DNA from: an uncultured Opitutales bacterium
GTDB lineage: Bacteria; Verrucomicrobiota; Verrucomicrobiia; Opitutales; Intestinicryptomonadaceae
Assembly: GCA_900545715.1 (NCBI GenBank)
Contig: URAJ01000018.1
Span: forward strand, 1-47,537
Direction: 5' to 3'
DNA: 47,537 nucleotides
Shown piece after piece: positions 7,831 through 16,271 of the stretch. Numbering within the stretch: the first letter of the stretch is position 1; every line of letters begins with the position of its first letter. Under the pieces are notes generated by a model, which had not been told where the DNA came from, did not search any database, and was given only the letters and a program-made list of their open reading frames with translations. The position numbers were made by a program, and so were the translations under genes.

Positions 7831-9093
7831 TTAATACGGGAGGGGATGCGTTTTGCAAAGCTCCAAGGCGATTTCCTTGGCCTTTGCAATCTGCGATTCG
7901 TCGGAGGGGTTGCTTAGAACCATATCTATCGCCTCAGCGATTTTCTCCATATCCGCCTCCACCATTCCACGGCTCGTGACGGCGGGCGTGCCGAGCCTTA
8001 TGCCGCTTGCCTTGAACGGCGAGCGCGTCTCGCCCGGAACCGTGTTTTTATTTGTCGTGATATTGGCCTTGTCGAGGGCGTTTTGGGCGTCCTTTCCGGT
8101 GAGATCCGGGTGGCTCTTGCGGAGGTCGATTAGGATCAAGTGGTTGTCTGTGCCTCCCGAGACAAGCCCGTAGCCGCGCTTTTTGAGCGCTTCCGCGAGG
8201 GCGGCTGCATTTTTTACAATCTGCGCCTGATATTCCTTAAAAGAATCTTTTAGGGCTTCTCCGAAGCACACCGCCTTGCCTGCTATCACATGCATTAGCG
8301 GGCCGCCCTGAATGCCGGGAAATATGGCCGAGTCTATGGCTTTGGCGAGCGCCTCGTCGTTTGTCATAATGAGCCCTCCGCGCGGGCCCCTCAAAGTCTT
8401 GTGGGTTGTTGTTGTGACAAAGTCGCAGTACGGAACGGGCGACGGATGCAGCGCAGCGGCGACCAAGCCCGCGATGTGCGCTATGTCCGCCATAAGAAGC
8501 GCGCCGCACTCCTTGGCAATCTTGCCCATTCTCTCAAAGTCGATTTTGCGGGGATACGCCGACGCACCGACCGTGATGAGCTTAGGTTTTTCGGCGAGCG
8601 CAATTTCTTCAAGCTTGTCGTAATCGATAAAGCCAGTGTCGATATTGACGCCGTAGTTCACCACGTTAAAGAGCATTCCCGAAAGGTTTTTGGGGTGGCC
8701 GTGGGTGAGGTGGCCGCCGTGTTCGAGGCTCATGGTTAAAATTTTGTCGCCCGGTTTGAGGACAGCCGCATAGACCGCAGTATTTGCCTGCGAGCCGGAG
8801 TGTGGCTGAACATTCGCAAATTTAACTCCGAAAAGCTTCTTTGCCCTGTCGATTGCGAGCTGTTCCACGACGTCCACGAACTCGCAGCCGCCGTAATACC
8901 TCTTGCCCGGGTAGCCTTCCGCATATTTGTTTGTAAGAGTCGAGCCCATTGCCTCCATGACCGCCGGAATTACGAAGTTTTCCGACGCTATGAGCTCGAT
9001 ATGCGTTTGCTGACGGTTGGTTTCGTTGCGGATTGCGTCGAAGACCTCCCTGTCAATTTCTTTTAATGAGCCTGCCTGAATCGCCTTATTCAT
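7831..9093 (-). CDS. glyA: Serine hydroxymethyltransferase
   Basis: This 420-residue PLP enzyme converts serine plus tetrahydrofolate to glycine plus methylene-tetrahydrofolate, the main source of one-carbon units. The PLP-binding lysine lies in [14 protein letters not shown] (Lys232). Other family marks are [24 protein letters not shown], and the LIDLR and GIRLGTPA segments near the C-terminus. Length is standard for bacterial SHMT. A perfect TTGACA lies upstream on the minus strand (9139-9134), but the matching -10 is poor. It is closed by the terminator at 7744-7776, so it is expressed separately from the mutase gene downstream. Confidence 0.97.
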   Translation of the reverse strand: MNKAIQAGSLKEIDREVFDAIRNETNRQQTHIELIASENFVIPAVMEAMGSTLTNKYAEGYPGKRYYGGCEFVDVVEQLAIDRAKKLFGVKFANVQPHSGSQANTAVYAAVLKPGDKILTMSLEHGGHLTHGHPKNLSGMLFNVVNYGVNIDTGFIDYDKLEEIALAEKPKLITVGASAYPRKIDFERMGKIAKECGALLMADIAHIAGLVAAALHPSPVPYCDFVTTTTHKTLRGPRGGLIMTNDEALAKAIDSAIFPGIQGGPLMHVIAGKAVCFGEALKDSFKEYQAQIVKNAAALAEALKKRGYGLVSGGTDNHLILIDLRKSHPDLTGKDAQNALDKANITTNKNTVPGETRSPFKASGIRLGTPAVTSRGMVEADMEKIAEAIDMVLSNPSDESQIAKAKEIALELCKTHPLPY

Positions 9094-9179
9094 AATAAAA
9101 AATTTTCCCTATTTCGCACTTACTCGCGCTTTTTGTCAACACAAAGACGGAAATAAAAACTCCTTTGTCTGTTTTGATT

Positions 9180-9632
9180 CTACAAATTTTCAAAATCCAT
9201 CATTTTGCAAACCCTGCGTTCGTGGCGCCCGCCCTCGAATTCAGTGGAGGAAAATATCTTCACTATCGACTCCGCGAGAGTGGGCGTCAGATATTTTGCC
9301 CCCAAGCAAACGACGTTGGCGTTGTTGTGCAGGCGCGAAAATTTTGCGGCATCTTCCGAGAGGCAGAGCGCCGCGCGTATTCCGCGTATTTTATTTGCGG
9401 CAATCGACATTCCTATGCCCGAAGTGCATATCAATACGCCGAGTGAAGCCCGCCCGGAGTTTACGTCGTCGCACACAAGTTTGGCGAAATCCGGATAATC
9501 GACGCTTTCGGAAGTTTCGGGGCCCCTGTCGATAAATTCGCAATATTCGCCCGAAAGATCTTTTAATATTGCGCTTTTTAGGGCGAAGCCACCGTGGTCG
9601 GAAGCTATGCTAAGAATTTTTTTTGAGCTCAT
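9180..9632 (-). CDS. rpiB: Ribose-5-phosphate isomerase B
   Basis: This 150-residue RpiB/LacAB-family sugar isomerase interconverts ribose 5-phosphate and ribulose 5-phosphate in the pentose phosphate pathway. Visible marks are SDHGGFALK at the N-terminus, the catalytic Cys in ICTSGIGMS (Cys69), ANKIRGIRAAL, and HNNANVVCLG. Length matches the family (about 145-155). The frame also has a TTG two codons upstream (9638), but the ATG at 9632 is preferred. The gene overlaps the end of the phosphatase gene by about 23 bases, a pairing with low-molecular-weight phosphatases seen in other bacteria. No strong ribosome binding site, so translational coupling is likely. Confidence 0.95.
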   Translation of the reverse strand: MSSKKILSIASDHGGFALKSAILKDLSGEYCEFIDRGPETSESVDYPDFAKLVCDDVNSGRASLGVLICTSGIGMSIAANKIRGIRAALCLSEDAAKFSRLHNNANVVCLGAKYLTPTLAESIVKIFSSTEFEGGRHERRVCKMMDFENL

Positions 9633-10098
9633 GTTCAAGATATTTTACTATGTGCGGAATGGCCCTTGCAATTTCGTCGCGGACTTCGATGTATTCCGAG
9701 AGCGTGCCGCCGTACGGGTCCGGGATATCCGGGTGCTGGCAGTCCGGAATCATTTGGCAGACAGTAAACATCCGCTCCGGCGGATTTTTATAGAAATTTT
9801 TGACTTCTTCAAGGTGCGAGCGGCTCATTGCAAAAAGCGCATAGCATTCGTCGAGCATGCTCTGGGTAAGCGATGTGGCCCTGTACGAGCTAATATCGAT
9901 GCCTACTCTCACGAGGGCGGAGACCGAATTTGCGCTCGGCGGCATGCCGTCAACGGCGGAAGTGCCGGCGGATACTATTTCGAGACTGTGTATTGGGGAG
10001 GTTTTCGGGCGCGCGGCTATGGCGTGTTTTAGGAGAGCCTCTCCCATTGGGGAACGGCATATATTGCCCGTGCAGAGGAATATTACTTTGTTTTTCAC
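9610..10098 (-). CDS. Low-molecular-weight protein tyrosine/arginine phosphatase
   Basis: This 162-residue protein has the CX5R phosphate loop CTGNICRS at its N-terminus (Cys9, Arg15) and the general-acid Asp in DPYGG near the C-terminus, so the fold and catalysis of LMW-PTP are intact. Targets could be phosphotyrosine (Wzb/Etp-like) or phosphoarginine (YwlE-like). YwlE-like enzymes often neighbour rpiB, which slightly favours that reading here, but no kinase gene is in the window. It is upstream of rpiB on the same strand with a short overlap, so the two form a small operon. The next gene upstream is divergent. Confidence 0.9.
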   Translation of the reverse strand: MKNKVIFLCTGNICRSPMGEALLKHAIAARPKTSPIHSLEIVSAGTSAVDGMPPSANSVSALVRVGIDISSYRATSLTQSMLDECYALFAMSRSHLEEVKNFYKNPPERMFTVCQMIPDCQHPDIPDPYGGTLSEYIEVRDEIARAIPHIVKYLEHELKKNS

Positions 10099-10259
10099 TT
10101 ATATGAGCCTAAATATATTTATTTTCGATACAACGATATTTTTATGAAAAGCATAAGAGTGTCGAGCATTTTTAAAATCGTCCGGTAATTTATTGAAGAA
10201 AAGCGGGAATTTTCGAAAAAAAGCTTGGATATAGCAGTAAATGGGCATAAATTTGCCAA

Positions 10260-11978
10260 ATGGAGCGCATAAGAAAAGTTTTAATGATCTGCGGTTTTGG
10301 GATTGCCGCGCTGCAGGCTGAATTTGCAATTTTACCCTCGTACGCCGCCGAGAGTGCCAATGCTCCGTTCGACGCGAAGTCCGCGGCAGAATTTATGTCC
10401 GCCAACCCGGATTTCAAAAAGTGCGCCGCCGATTTTGAAAGCCGCGCAGAAAAATTGTATGCCGAAAATAAGTTTACCGACGCCGCGGCATCGTACTTCG
10501 CCGCCAAGTTTTTTGGATTTTTTGGCGCAAACGCGCCGGATATGCCAAGTGAGCTTGCGGAATATATGCTCGCGTCGCCCGAACTGCTCTCGGATTTTTT
10601 CTCCACGATTTCCCCAAAGGACGACGCTTCAAAAGTTGCCGGCGCAATTATCGATATCTATAAGTCCGACCCCGATAGCTTTAAAAAATATCCGCGGCTC
10701 GCGTTCGCCATAGCCTTGGTGTTCGACACTCCCCCGCCAAAGAGATGGCCGCACGCGCAGGTTTCCGAAAAATACCTTCCGCGCAAATTTCCCGCGCCTT
10801 CGGAAGCGTTTGCCGAATGGAAGGCCGCGAGGGACCGCGGCAGGTTGCTGTTTCAATTTGAGAGAATGTCTCTGGACGAACTAAAATATCTCGTTGCAAG
10901 CCTCGCCACGAGCGAAGATAAGCAGTGGGCCCAAAAGAGCATATCCATAAACGCCTCAAACATAGGCAAGCTTTACTCTTCTGTCGCCTACAACTATTCG
11001 AGAATAACCGCAAAGCAGTACGACTGGGACGGCCCCGACTACCGCTTGAAAACAATACGCGAAACGGGCGGAATATGCACAGACCAGGCGTATTTTGCCG
11101 CCGAGGCCGCCAAGGCGCGCGGAGTCCCTGCATTCATATTTACGGGCGCCGGATCGGACGGATTTCACGCGTGGACTGCCGCAATGAAAAAGCCCGGGAA
11201 CTGGGAGTTCGGCATAGGCCGGTACGAGGGCGCGCGATACGTCACCGGCACAACAATAGACCCCCAGACCTGGGAAATAGCCTCGGACCACGATCTTGAA
11301 AGCCTCCGAGAGGGTTTTAGGAACGGAGCTAAATACCGCGAAAACGAACTCCACACCATTTTCGCCGAAAAATTCTTCAAATCGGGCGACTACCCATCGG
11401 CGGAGAAGTCGGCGCGCAAAGCCTTGTCGCTCGACAAGAGAAACGCAAAAACGTGGAGGATATTAATAGACGCCTTGCAAAAAAGCGGCGACGAAAGAAA
11501 AGTCTTCGCCGCGCTCGACGAGGCGGTAAAGGCATTTTTTAAATATCCCGATATAGACGCCGAATTCCGCCGCGAACTAATATCGAAATTAAAAGCGGCC
11601 TCAAAAGAAGACGAAGCCCGCAAGCTTTCAACCTCTATAATATTAAAGACAAAATCCTCGCGCCCCGATATTGCGATGTCATTCGCCCGCTCTGAGCTTG
11701 AAGGCGACATTGCCTCTGGCGAAGCTGAAAAGCTCGCCACCTCTTACAAGCGCCTGCTTAATGTTTTCAAAAGCGACGCCGCAATGTCAGCAACCGGCAT
11801 CACAATACCCATTATAAACGCCCTTCTAAAAAAAGGCAAAATAGACGAGACCGACGAAATAATGAAAATCACGCGCCAGACTCTTAAAACATCGCGCGAT
11901 TCCACCCTCGCCCAGCTGCTCGACAATATAGACAGGCAACTCTCGGTCATAAAAAGCAAAATAAAAGCGGCCAAGTAA
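10260..11978 (+). CDS. Secreted transglutaminase-like domain protein with TPR-like tail
   Basis: This 572-residue protein has an N-terminal signal peptide (hydrophobic to about residue 30, ending near SYAAES). The central part carries a transglutaminase-like catalytic triad in the correct order and spacing: Cys273 in GGICTDQAYF, His303 in GFHAWTA and Asp334 in TTIDPQTWE. Residues about 370-560 are repetitive helices, beginning with a clear TPR-like stretch (YPSAEKSARKALSLDK). Bacterial relatives are mostly proteases or amidases acting on peptides in the envelope, with the TPR part binding partners. ATG 10260 or ATG 10284 could be the start; neither has a good ribosome site. Monocistronic. The substrate is unknown. 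Confidence 0.8.
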   Translation: MERIRKVLMICGFGIAALQAEFAILPSYAAESANAPFDAKSAAEFMSANPDFKKCAADFESRAEKLYAENKFTDAAASYFAAKFFGFFGANAPDMPSELAEYMLASPELLSDFFSTISPKDDASKVAGAIIDIYKSDPDSFKKYPRLAFAIALVFDTPPPKRWPHAQVSEKYLPRKFPAPSEAFAEWKAARDRGRLLFQFERMSLDELKYLVASLATSEDKQWAQKSISINASNIGKLYSSVAYNYSRITAKQYDWDGPDYRLKTIRETGGICTDQAYFAAEAAKARGVPAFIFTGAGSDGFHAWTAAMKKPGNWEFGIGRYEGARYVTGTTIDPQTWEIASDHDLESLREGFRNGAKYRENELHTIFAEKFFKSGDYPSAEKSARKALSLDKRNAKTWRILIDALQKSGDERKVFAALDEAVKAFFKYPDIDAEFRRELISKLKAASKEDEARKLSTSIILKTKSSRPDIAMSFARSELEGDIASGEAEKLATSYKRLLNVFKSDAAMSATGITIPIINALLKKGKIDETDEIMKITRQTLKTSRDSTLAQLLDNIDRQLSVIKSKIKAAK

Positions 11979-12130
11979 TTTTGCTTTTGGCAAGCCTCAA
12001 TTGCTTTTGGAGTATGCCGAGAAAACATGGAAAAATCGTCAAAGCAGCCACTATAAACTGAAATTTTTTTACTTTATTTTAAGCACCGTGCATTGCTGTT
12101 GCATGGGAAGCGCGAAGTTATAATAAAGGC

Positions 12131-12350
12131 GCCATACTGGGATTTCCAACCCTGCGCATAGCTATGTTATGGAAAAACATTTCGCAATAAGAGGACGCCG
12201 AACCCGTCAAGCTTTCCTCCCGCAAGCGCATGATTAGGGGAGGAAAACAATTTGCCCGAATAGAAAGAAAAAAATCCCCTGACCTCTGCAAGCCTTTCTC
12301 CCAAATGGGAAACGAAACATAAAAAAGGCGGCTTTTCGCCGCCTTATTTA
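12131..12350 (+). ncRNA. Candidate structured small RNA (unassigned)
   Basis: There is no open frame, but the stretch looks transcribed. A perfect TATAAT lies at 12119-12124 (poor -35). Within the next 220 bases is a 9-bp perfect stem (TTTCCTCCC 12213-12221 with GGGAGGAAA 12238-12246, 16-base loop), a smaller ATGTT/AACAT hairpin (12164-12180), and a terminator at 12325-12345. I could not match it to tmRNA, SRP RNA, 6S RNA, RNase P or a riboswitch. It may instead be the 3' end of the neighbouring transcript. Confidence 0.3.
12321..12350. terminator. Bidirectional terminator between the possible RNA and the oxidoreductase gene
   Basis: An 8-bp stem AAGGCGGC (12325-12332) with GCCGCCTT (12338-12345) has A residues on its left and a T-rich run on its right. 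It is best on the minus strand (T-run of six), serving the gene that ends at 12406, and weaker on plus. Confidence 0.75.
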
Positions 12351-12405
12351 TTGCGCGCTTGCTTTGCGATACAAAAGCGCGCTGTGGTAAAGCTTCAAGA
12401 AAACA

Positions 12406-13479
12406 TTAAAGCTCTATCGTCTTTCCCGTGCGGGCCGACTCGTCCGCCGCAAGCACTATTTTGAGGCTGTTTACGGCATCAGAGAGGTGGTCGCTGAGAT
12501 CAGTGTCATCTACTATTGCCTTGTAGAAATAAAGCTGTTCGCGGGCGCAGAGGTCGTCGTGCTTAGGCTCGTCTTTCGTATCTATCCATTGGTCCTCGTG
12601 GGCCCAGCTCCCGTCGGGAAGCATCTCGGACGAATGGAAGCGAAGCTGTTCGGTTTTTGTGTGGGAATCTATGTCGTCCGACTTATTTTCCGAACCCGCG
12701 TTTTTCGCGCATATCGAAACGCAGCCTTTGGGACCTATAACGTCCTTTACAAAGAATGCGTTTGTTGACATCATCGGGCCCCAGCCGGCCTCGTACCAGC
12801 CGACCGAGCCGTCCTCGAAAGTCACTTGCAGTTGGCCGTAATTGCGCTGGTCGGGCGTGAGCTCGGGGCTTAGATTTGCCATTATGCCGCTTACGCGAAT
12901 GGGCTTAGAACGCGTCATCTGGCACATGACGTCAACATAATGTACTCCGCAATCGACAATGGGCGTCAGCGACTTCAAAAGATTTTTGTGCCCCTGCCAA
13001 GTTTTTCCGTGCGACTGCTGGTTTAGGTTCATGCGCATTACAAGCGGCGTTCCGAGCGTATGCGCAAGCTCTATAAATTTTATCCACGACGGGTGGTGGC
13101 GCAAAATGTATCCGACGACCACTTTCTTATTTAATTTTTTTGCGCATTCAACGACTCTCATCGCCCCTTCAACAGTAGATGAAATGGGTTTTTCCACAAA
13201 AACGTGGCAGCCTGCTTCCATGGCCTTTACTGCGAGCGGCTCGTGGGAGGCGGGATAAGTGCAGATTGCTACGGCGTCGGGAGACGCCTTGGCGAGAGCT
13301 TCGTCGAAATCCGAAAAATAGGGATATTGCTTGCCTACGGAAGCGTTGAAAGCCTCCACAGCCTTCGGATTTGCATCGACGATTCCAACAATCTCGAATT
13401 CGTCCAATTTATCGTACGCGCGGGCGTGCGAAGAGCCCATATTTCCGCAGCCGACAACCATTACTTTTACTTTTTTCAT
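12406..13479 (-). CDS. Gfo/Idh/MocA-family NAD(P)-dependent oxidoreductase
   Basis: This 357-residue protein has an N-terminal Rossmann fold (VMVVGCGNMGSSHARAY) with the VFVEKPISS motif that carries the conserved Lys of the family, then a C-terminal alpha/beta domain. Members oxidise or reduce hydroxyls of sugars or inositols; the substrate cannot be read here. The start is the ATG at 13479, since AAAGG stands 9 bases upstream and the family begins at MKKVKVMVVG. The open frame extends 24 more codons, but these fall in promoter-like sequence. It lies downstream of the AraC regulator and near the GH2 operon, so a role in the same sugar pathway is plausible but unproven. Confidence 0.9.
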   Translation of the reverse strand: MKKVKVMVVGCGNMGSSHARAYDKLDEFEIVGIVDANPKAVEAFNASVGKQYPYFSDFDEALAKASPDAVAICTYPASHEPLAVKAMEAGCHVFVEKPISSTVEGAMRVVECAKKLNKKVVVGYILRHHPSWIKFIELAHTLGTPLVMRMNLNQQSHGKTWQGHKNLLKSLTPIVDCGVHYVDVMCQMTRSKPIRVSGIMANLSPELTPDQRNYGQLQVTFEDGSVGWYEAGWGPMMSTNAFFVKDVIGPKGCVSICAKNAGSENKSDDIDSHTKTEQLRFHSSEMLPDGSWAHEDQWIDTKDEPKHDDLCAREQLYFYKAIVDDTDLSDHLSDAVNSLKIVLAADESARTGKTIEL

Positions 13480-13482
13480 AGA

Positions 13483-13548
13483 CTGTACCTTTTTATTATA
13501 TAAAATTCTAACCGCAAAAAGCGGGATTAAATCGCAAGCAAGGTACAG
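13483..13548 (-). promoter_or_regulatory. Promoter region of the oxidoreductase gene, flanked by a 7-bp inverted repeat
   Basis: On the minus strand a perfect TATAAT (13500-13495) lies about 15 bases before the start codon, with a weak -35. CTGTACC (13483-13489) and GGTACAG (13542-13548) form an inverted repeat on either side of the promoter, which could be an operator pair. The distance is about 59 bases centre to centre. Confidence 0.4.
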
Positions 13549-13668
13549 CAAAGTTTAGGCGCAATCAACAATTTCTTGACTACTCCGCGTGTAAAAATCA
13601 ACCCAATGTCAAAATAGTTCAAAAGCGTCGTAAGGCAATCCAAGCGCAAATTTGCGCAGGCGCAAAAA

Positions 13669-14589
13669 TTATTTTGCCTTTGGGGATTTGCCGAAATAGC
13701 GCTTAAAAGCTTTTGATAAGCAAAAGGCGTCGGCATAACCCGTCTTAGCCGCGACTTTTTCGAGGGGCGTTGCATCGGTGGAGAGCAGCCTGCGGGCCTC
13801 TTGCATGCGCCAAAAAAGCAATGTTTTTGAAAATGTGTCGGAGAATTTTCTTTTGAAAAGCTCGTCGAGCTTACGCGGGGGTAGCCCGAAAAACTTTGAT
13901 GCCGACGCTATCGTCCAATTTTTATGTAAAGTGCTTTTTACCTTCGCAATTTTAGCGTCGAGAAAATCTTCGCCGCTTTTTTTAAAAGCTGGCGATATAT
14001 CGCGGGAGATTATGAGAAAAAGCGCCTCAGCCAAGGGCTCGAGAATTTGGACCGACGGTTTTTTAGAGTAAATTTCGCTTTCGTATATTTTGAATATGCC
14101 GGATATCTTTTCGCAATTTTCCGAAGAATCCACCCTAATTTTGTCAAACTTTCCGCGCCTTCCGCGCGGGCGCAAATGAAACCATACAACCTCCCAGCCC
14201 GAACGTAGGGACCTCAGCTCATACGGGCAGCCCGCCGGGACAAAAGCGAAAGTGTTTGCGGTAAGAGGAGATTTTCCAGACTCGTACGACAATTCCGCCC
14301 CGCCTCCTACCGTGTATAGCACAAGATGGAAATCCGCCCCCGCCCGCGACTGGTAGTAATCCGATAGATGCTTTGTGCGGGCGGCGGAAAGAATTGCATA
14401 CCTTTCGAGCGGATCTATCCCCAAAAATTCCGGCCATGAAAAAAGGGGCTGCTTCCCGCTTTTCCCGCCGAGGACGCGTGCGTTTACGAACGGGCGAGTG
14501 ATATAGCGTTCAGTGCTGGTTTCGGGCCAGAGCTGGAGCTCGGAATCGGATTTTTTATCCCATGCGTATTTTGCGGTTTTTTTTCTCAT
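13669..14589 (-). CDS. AraC-family transcriptional regulator
   Basis: This 306-residue protein has a cupin-like N-terminal sensor (about residues 60-150; GGGAELSYESGK and FVPAGCPYELRS) and a C-terminal double helix-turn-helix of the AraC type (about 210-305). The latter has the family pattern LFKRKFSDTFSKTLLFWRMQEARRLL and ends with GYADAFCLSKAFKRYFGKSP. Proteins of this build sense a sugar through the cupin and activate a nearby operon. Its start is 125 bases from the divergent GmhA-ROK-MFS-GH2 operon, so that operon is the likely target. A perfect TTGACA lies upstream on the minus strand (14656-14651) with a weak -10 18 bases later. Confidence 0.9.
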   Translation of the reverse strand: MRKKTAKYAWDKKSDSELQLWPETSTERYITRPFVNARVLGGKSGKQPLFSWPEFLGIDPLERYAILSAARTKHLSDYYQSRAGADFHLVLYTVGGGAELSYESGKSPLTANTFAFVPAGCPYELRSLRSGWEVVWFHLRPRGRRGKFDKIRVDSSENCEKISGIFKIYESEIYSKKPSVQILEPLAEALFLIISRDISPAFKKSGEDFLDAKIAKVKSTLHKNWTIASASKFFGLPPRKLDELFKRKFSDTFSKTLLFWRMQEARRLLSTDATPLEKVAAKTGYADAFCLSKAFKRYFGKSPKAK

Positions 14590-14665
14590 GGCAACTGCAT
14601 GTTCGAGGAAAGTGTTAGCCTTATAAAATATGTCTTTTTATTCAACTACATGTCAAATAATTTCT

Positions 14666-14694
14666 TTGCCGTTTTATGAGATTTTGGATAAAAT
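14666..14694 (+). promoter_or_regulatory. Candidate promoter of the GmhA-ROK-MFS-GH2 operon
   Basis: TTGCCG (14666-14671), 17-base spacer, TAAAAT (14689-14694). The start codon of the first gene follows 19 bases later. The poor -35 and good -10 fit an activator-dependent promoter. Confidence 0.45.
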
Positions 14695-14713
14695 TTTTTT
14701 AATAAATTTTTGT

Positions 14714-15271
14714 ATGCGAAATTTGAAAACAAATTTAAATTCGCTAATCGAGGCGGCGGAAAAAACGCGCGAACTTGCCGATAGCGCCGATAAAATATGC
14801 GCTGCGCTCGCAAGCTGCATAAGAGGCGGAGGAACCATATTCACCTGCGGAAACGGCGGCAGCGCCGCCGACGCAATGCACTTTGCCGAGGAGCTTACCG
14901 GAAAGTACAAGGCAGTCCGCCGCCCGCTACGGGGGGTATGCCTAAATTCTGACGCCGCTGCGCTTACGTGCATTGCTAACGACTTCGGCTATGAAAGCGT
15001 ATTTTCACGGCAGCTTGAAGCCCTCGGGAGGAAATCCGACGCCGTTTTGATTTTTACTACAAGCGGAAATTCGGCCAACCAGATTGCGGCTGTAAAAAAA
15101 GCGAGAGAACTCGGCATAACGTCGGTAGTTTTGTCGGGGCGCGGCGGCGGCGAATGTTCAAAAATATCAGACCTATGCCTCGTGGTTCCCTCCGACGACG
15201 GGGCGAGAATACAGGAAATTCACGGACTAATCTTGCACACAATTATAGATGCTATTGAGGAGATTGTATGA
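14714..15271 (+). CDS. gmhA: GmhA-like SIS-domain phosphosugar isomerase
   Basis: This 185-residue protein closely resembles sedoheptulose-7-phosphate isomerase (E. coli GmhA, 192 residues). Shared marks are GNGGSAADAMHFAEELTGKY, which holds the metal His and catalytic Glu of the family, NDFGYESVFSRQ, the phosphate-binding TSGNSANQ, and RIQEIHGLILH with the Gln and His metal ligands. The usual product is D-glycero-D-manno-heptose 7-phosphate for LPS inner core. Here it opens a sugar-use operon with a ROK kinase and no HldE or HldD, so it might act on another phosphosugar. I chose ATG 14714 because family similarity begins there and the promoter lies between it and the upstream ATG at 14630. 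Confidence 0.88.
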   Translation: MRNLKTNLNSLIEAAEKTRELADSADKICAALASCIRGGGTIFTCGNGGSAADAMHFAEELTGKYKAVRRPLRGVCLNSDAAALTCIANDFGYESVFSRQLEALGRKSDAVLIFTTSGNSANQIAAVKKARELGITSVVLSGRGGGECSKISDLCLVVPSDDGARIQEIHGLILHTIIDAIEEIV

Positions 15272-16266
15272 GCCGGCTAATAGGAATAGATATAGGCGGG
15301 ACAAAATGCGCCGTTTCTCTCGGCGAAACGGAAGGCGAAACTTTGAGCATTTTAGCCAAGAAAATTTTTGCCACCCCAAACCGCGACCCCAATGCGGCAA
15401 TTCAAAAAATTATATCCTCTATATGGGAGCTTGCGCGCGAAAACAGATTTGACGCGGAGGAGATATCCGCAATAGGCATAGCCTGCGGGGGGCCACTCGA
15501 CAGCGAGCGCGGTTTAGTTTTGAGCCCGCCCAACCTGCCCGGCTGGGACAATGTCGGCATAGTTTCTGAAATTGTAAAAGTATTTAAATCTCCATGCGGG
15601 CTGCAAAACGACGCCAACGCCTGCGCGCTCGCCGAATGGCAATTCGGCGCCGGGAGGGGACTTCGCGACATAGTTTTTCTGACTTTCGGCACGGGGCTTG
15701 GCGCGGGGCTCATTTTAAACGGCGAGCTCTACTCCGGCGCGAATGGAAACGCCGGCGAAGTCGGCCACATCAGGCTTGCGGAATACGGCCCTGTCGGGTA
15801 CGGCAAGCGCGGGTCGTTTGAAGGCTTTTGCAGCGGCGCAGGCATCGCAAAAATCGCGAGAGAGAAAATTACGGAAAAGCTGCAAATGGGCGAGCGCCCC
15901 GCGATATGTGAAGATTTCGCAAAGCTCGATTCCATGACTGCAAAAAGCCTCGCCCAAGCGGCGGAAACCGGAGACAGCCTCGCCATCGAAATTTATGAAG
16001 AAAGCGGAAAAATGCTCGGACTCGGGCTCTCGGTGATAGTCGATATAATAAACCCGCAGGCGATAATAATTGGCGGCGTATTCTCAAGGTCGCGCGAATT
16101 GCTGTGGCCGCACGCCGAAAAAGTCCTCCGCCGCGAGGCGCTCGGAGCTTCGCTTAATGCCTGCAAAATTTTAACGGCGGAACTCGGCGAAAATGTAGGC
16201 GACTACGCGGCGCTTTCAGTAGCGCAATACGAATTGGGGAAAGCCCAAGCGAGAGTTGGGAGGTAA
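15268..16266 (+). CDS. ROK-family sugar kinase without the zinc-binding cysteines
   Basis: This 332-residue ROK kinase has the N-terminal ATP loop GIDIGGTKCA, the catalytic Asp in QNDANACALAEW (Asp115), the second phosphate loop TFGTGLGAG, and GEVGHIRL with the family His167. The usual zinc motif CxCGxxGCxE is changed: the three Cys positions are Val176, Tyr178 and Ser183, while the Gly frame and Glu185 remain. So metal-free folding is expected. ROK enzymes phosphorylate glucose, mannose, fructose, N-acetylglucosamine or N-acetylmannosamine; mannose would suit the beta-mannosidase-like gene in the operon. It overlaps the GmhA-like gene by 4 bases (ATGA), a sign of translational coupling. Confidence 0.9.
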   Translation: MSRLIGIDIGGTKCAVSLGETEGETLSILAKKIFATPNRDPNAAIQKIISSIWELARENRFDAEEISAIGIACGGPLDSERGLVLSPPNLPGWDNVGIVSEIVKVFKSPCGLQNDANACALAEWQFGAGRGLRDIVFLTFGTGLGAGLILNGELYSGANGNAGEVGHIRLAEYGPVGYGKRGSFEGFCSGAGIAKIAREKITEKLQMGERPAICEDFAKLDSMTAKSLAQAAETGDSLAIEIYEESGKMLGLGLSVIVDIINPQAIIIGGVFSRSRELLWPHAEKVLRREALGASLNACKILTAELGENVGDYAALSVAQYELGKAQARVGR

Positions 16267-16271
16267 AAAAT

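Noticed and set aside
13480..13551. 24 extra codons at the start of the Gfo/Idh gene
   Set aside because: They cover the TATAAT and the ribosome site; the family starts at the ATG at 13479.
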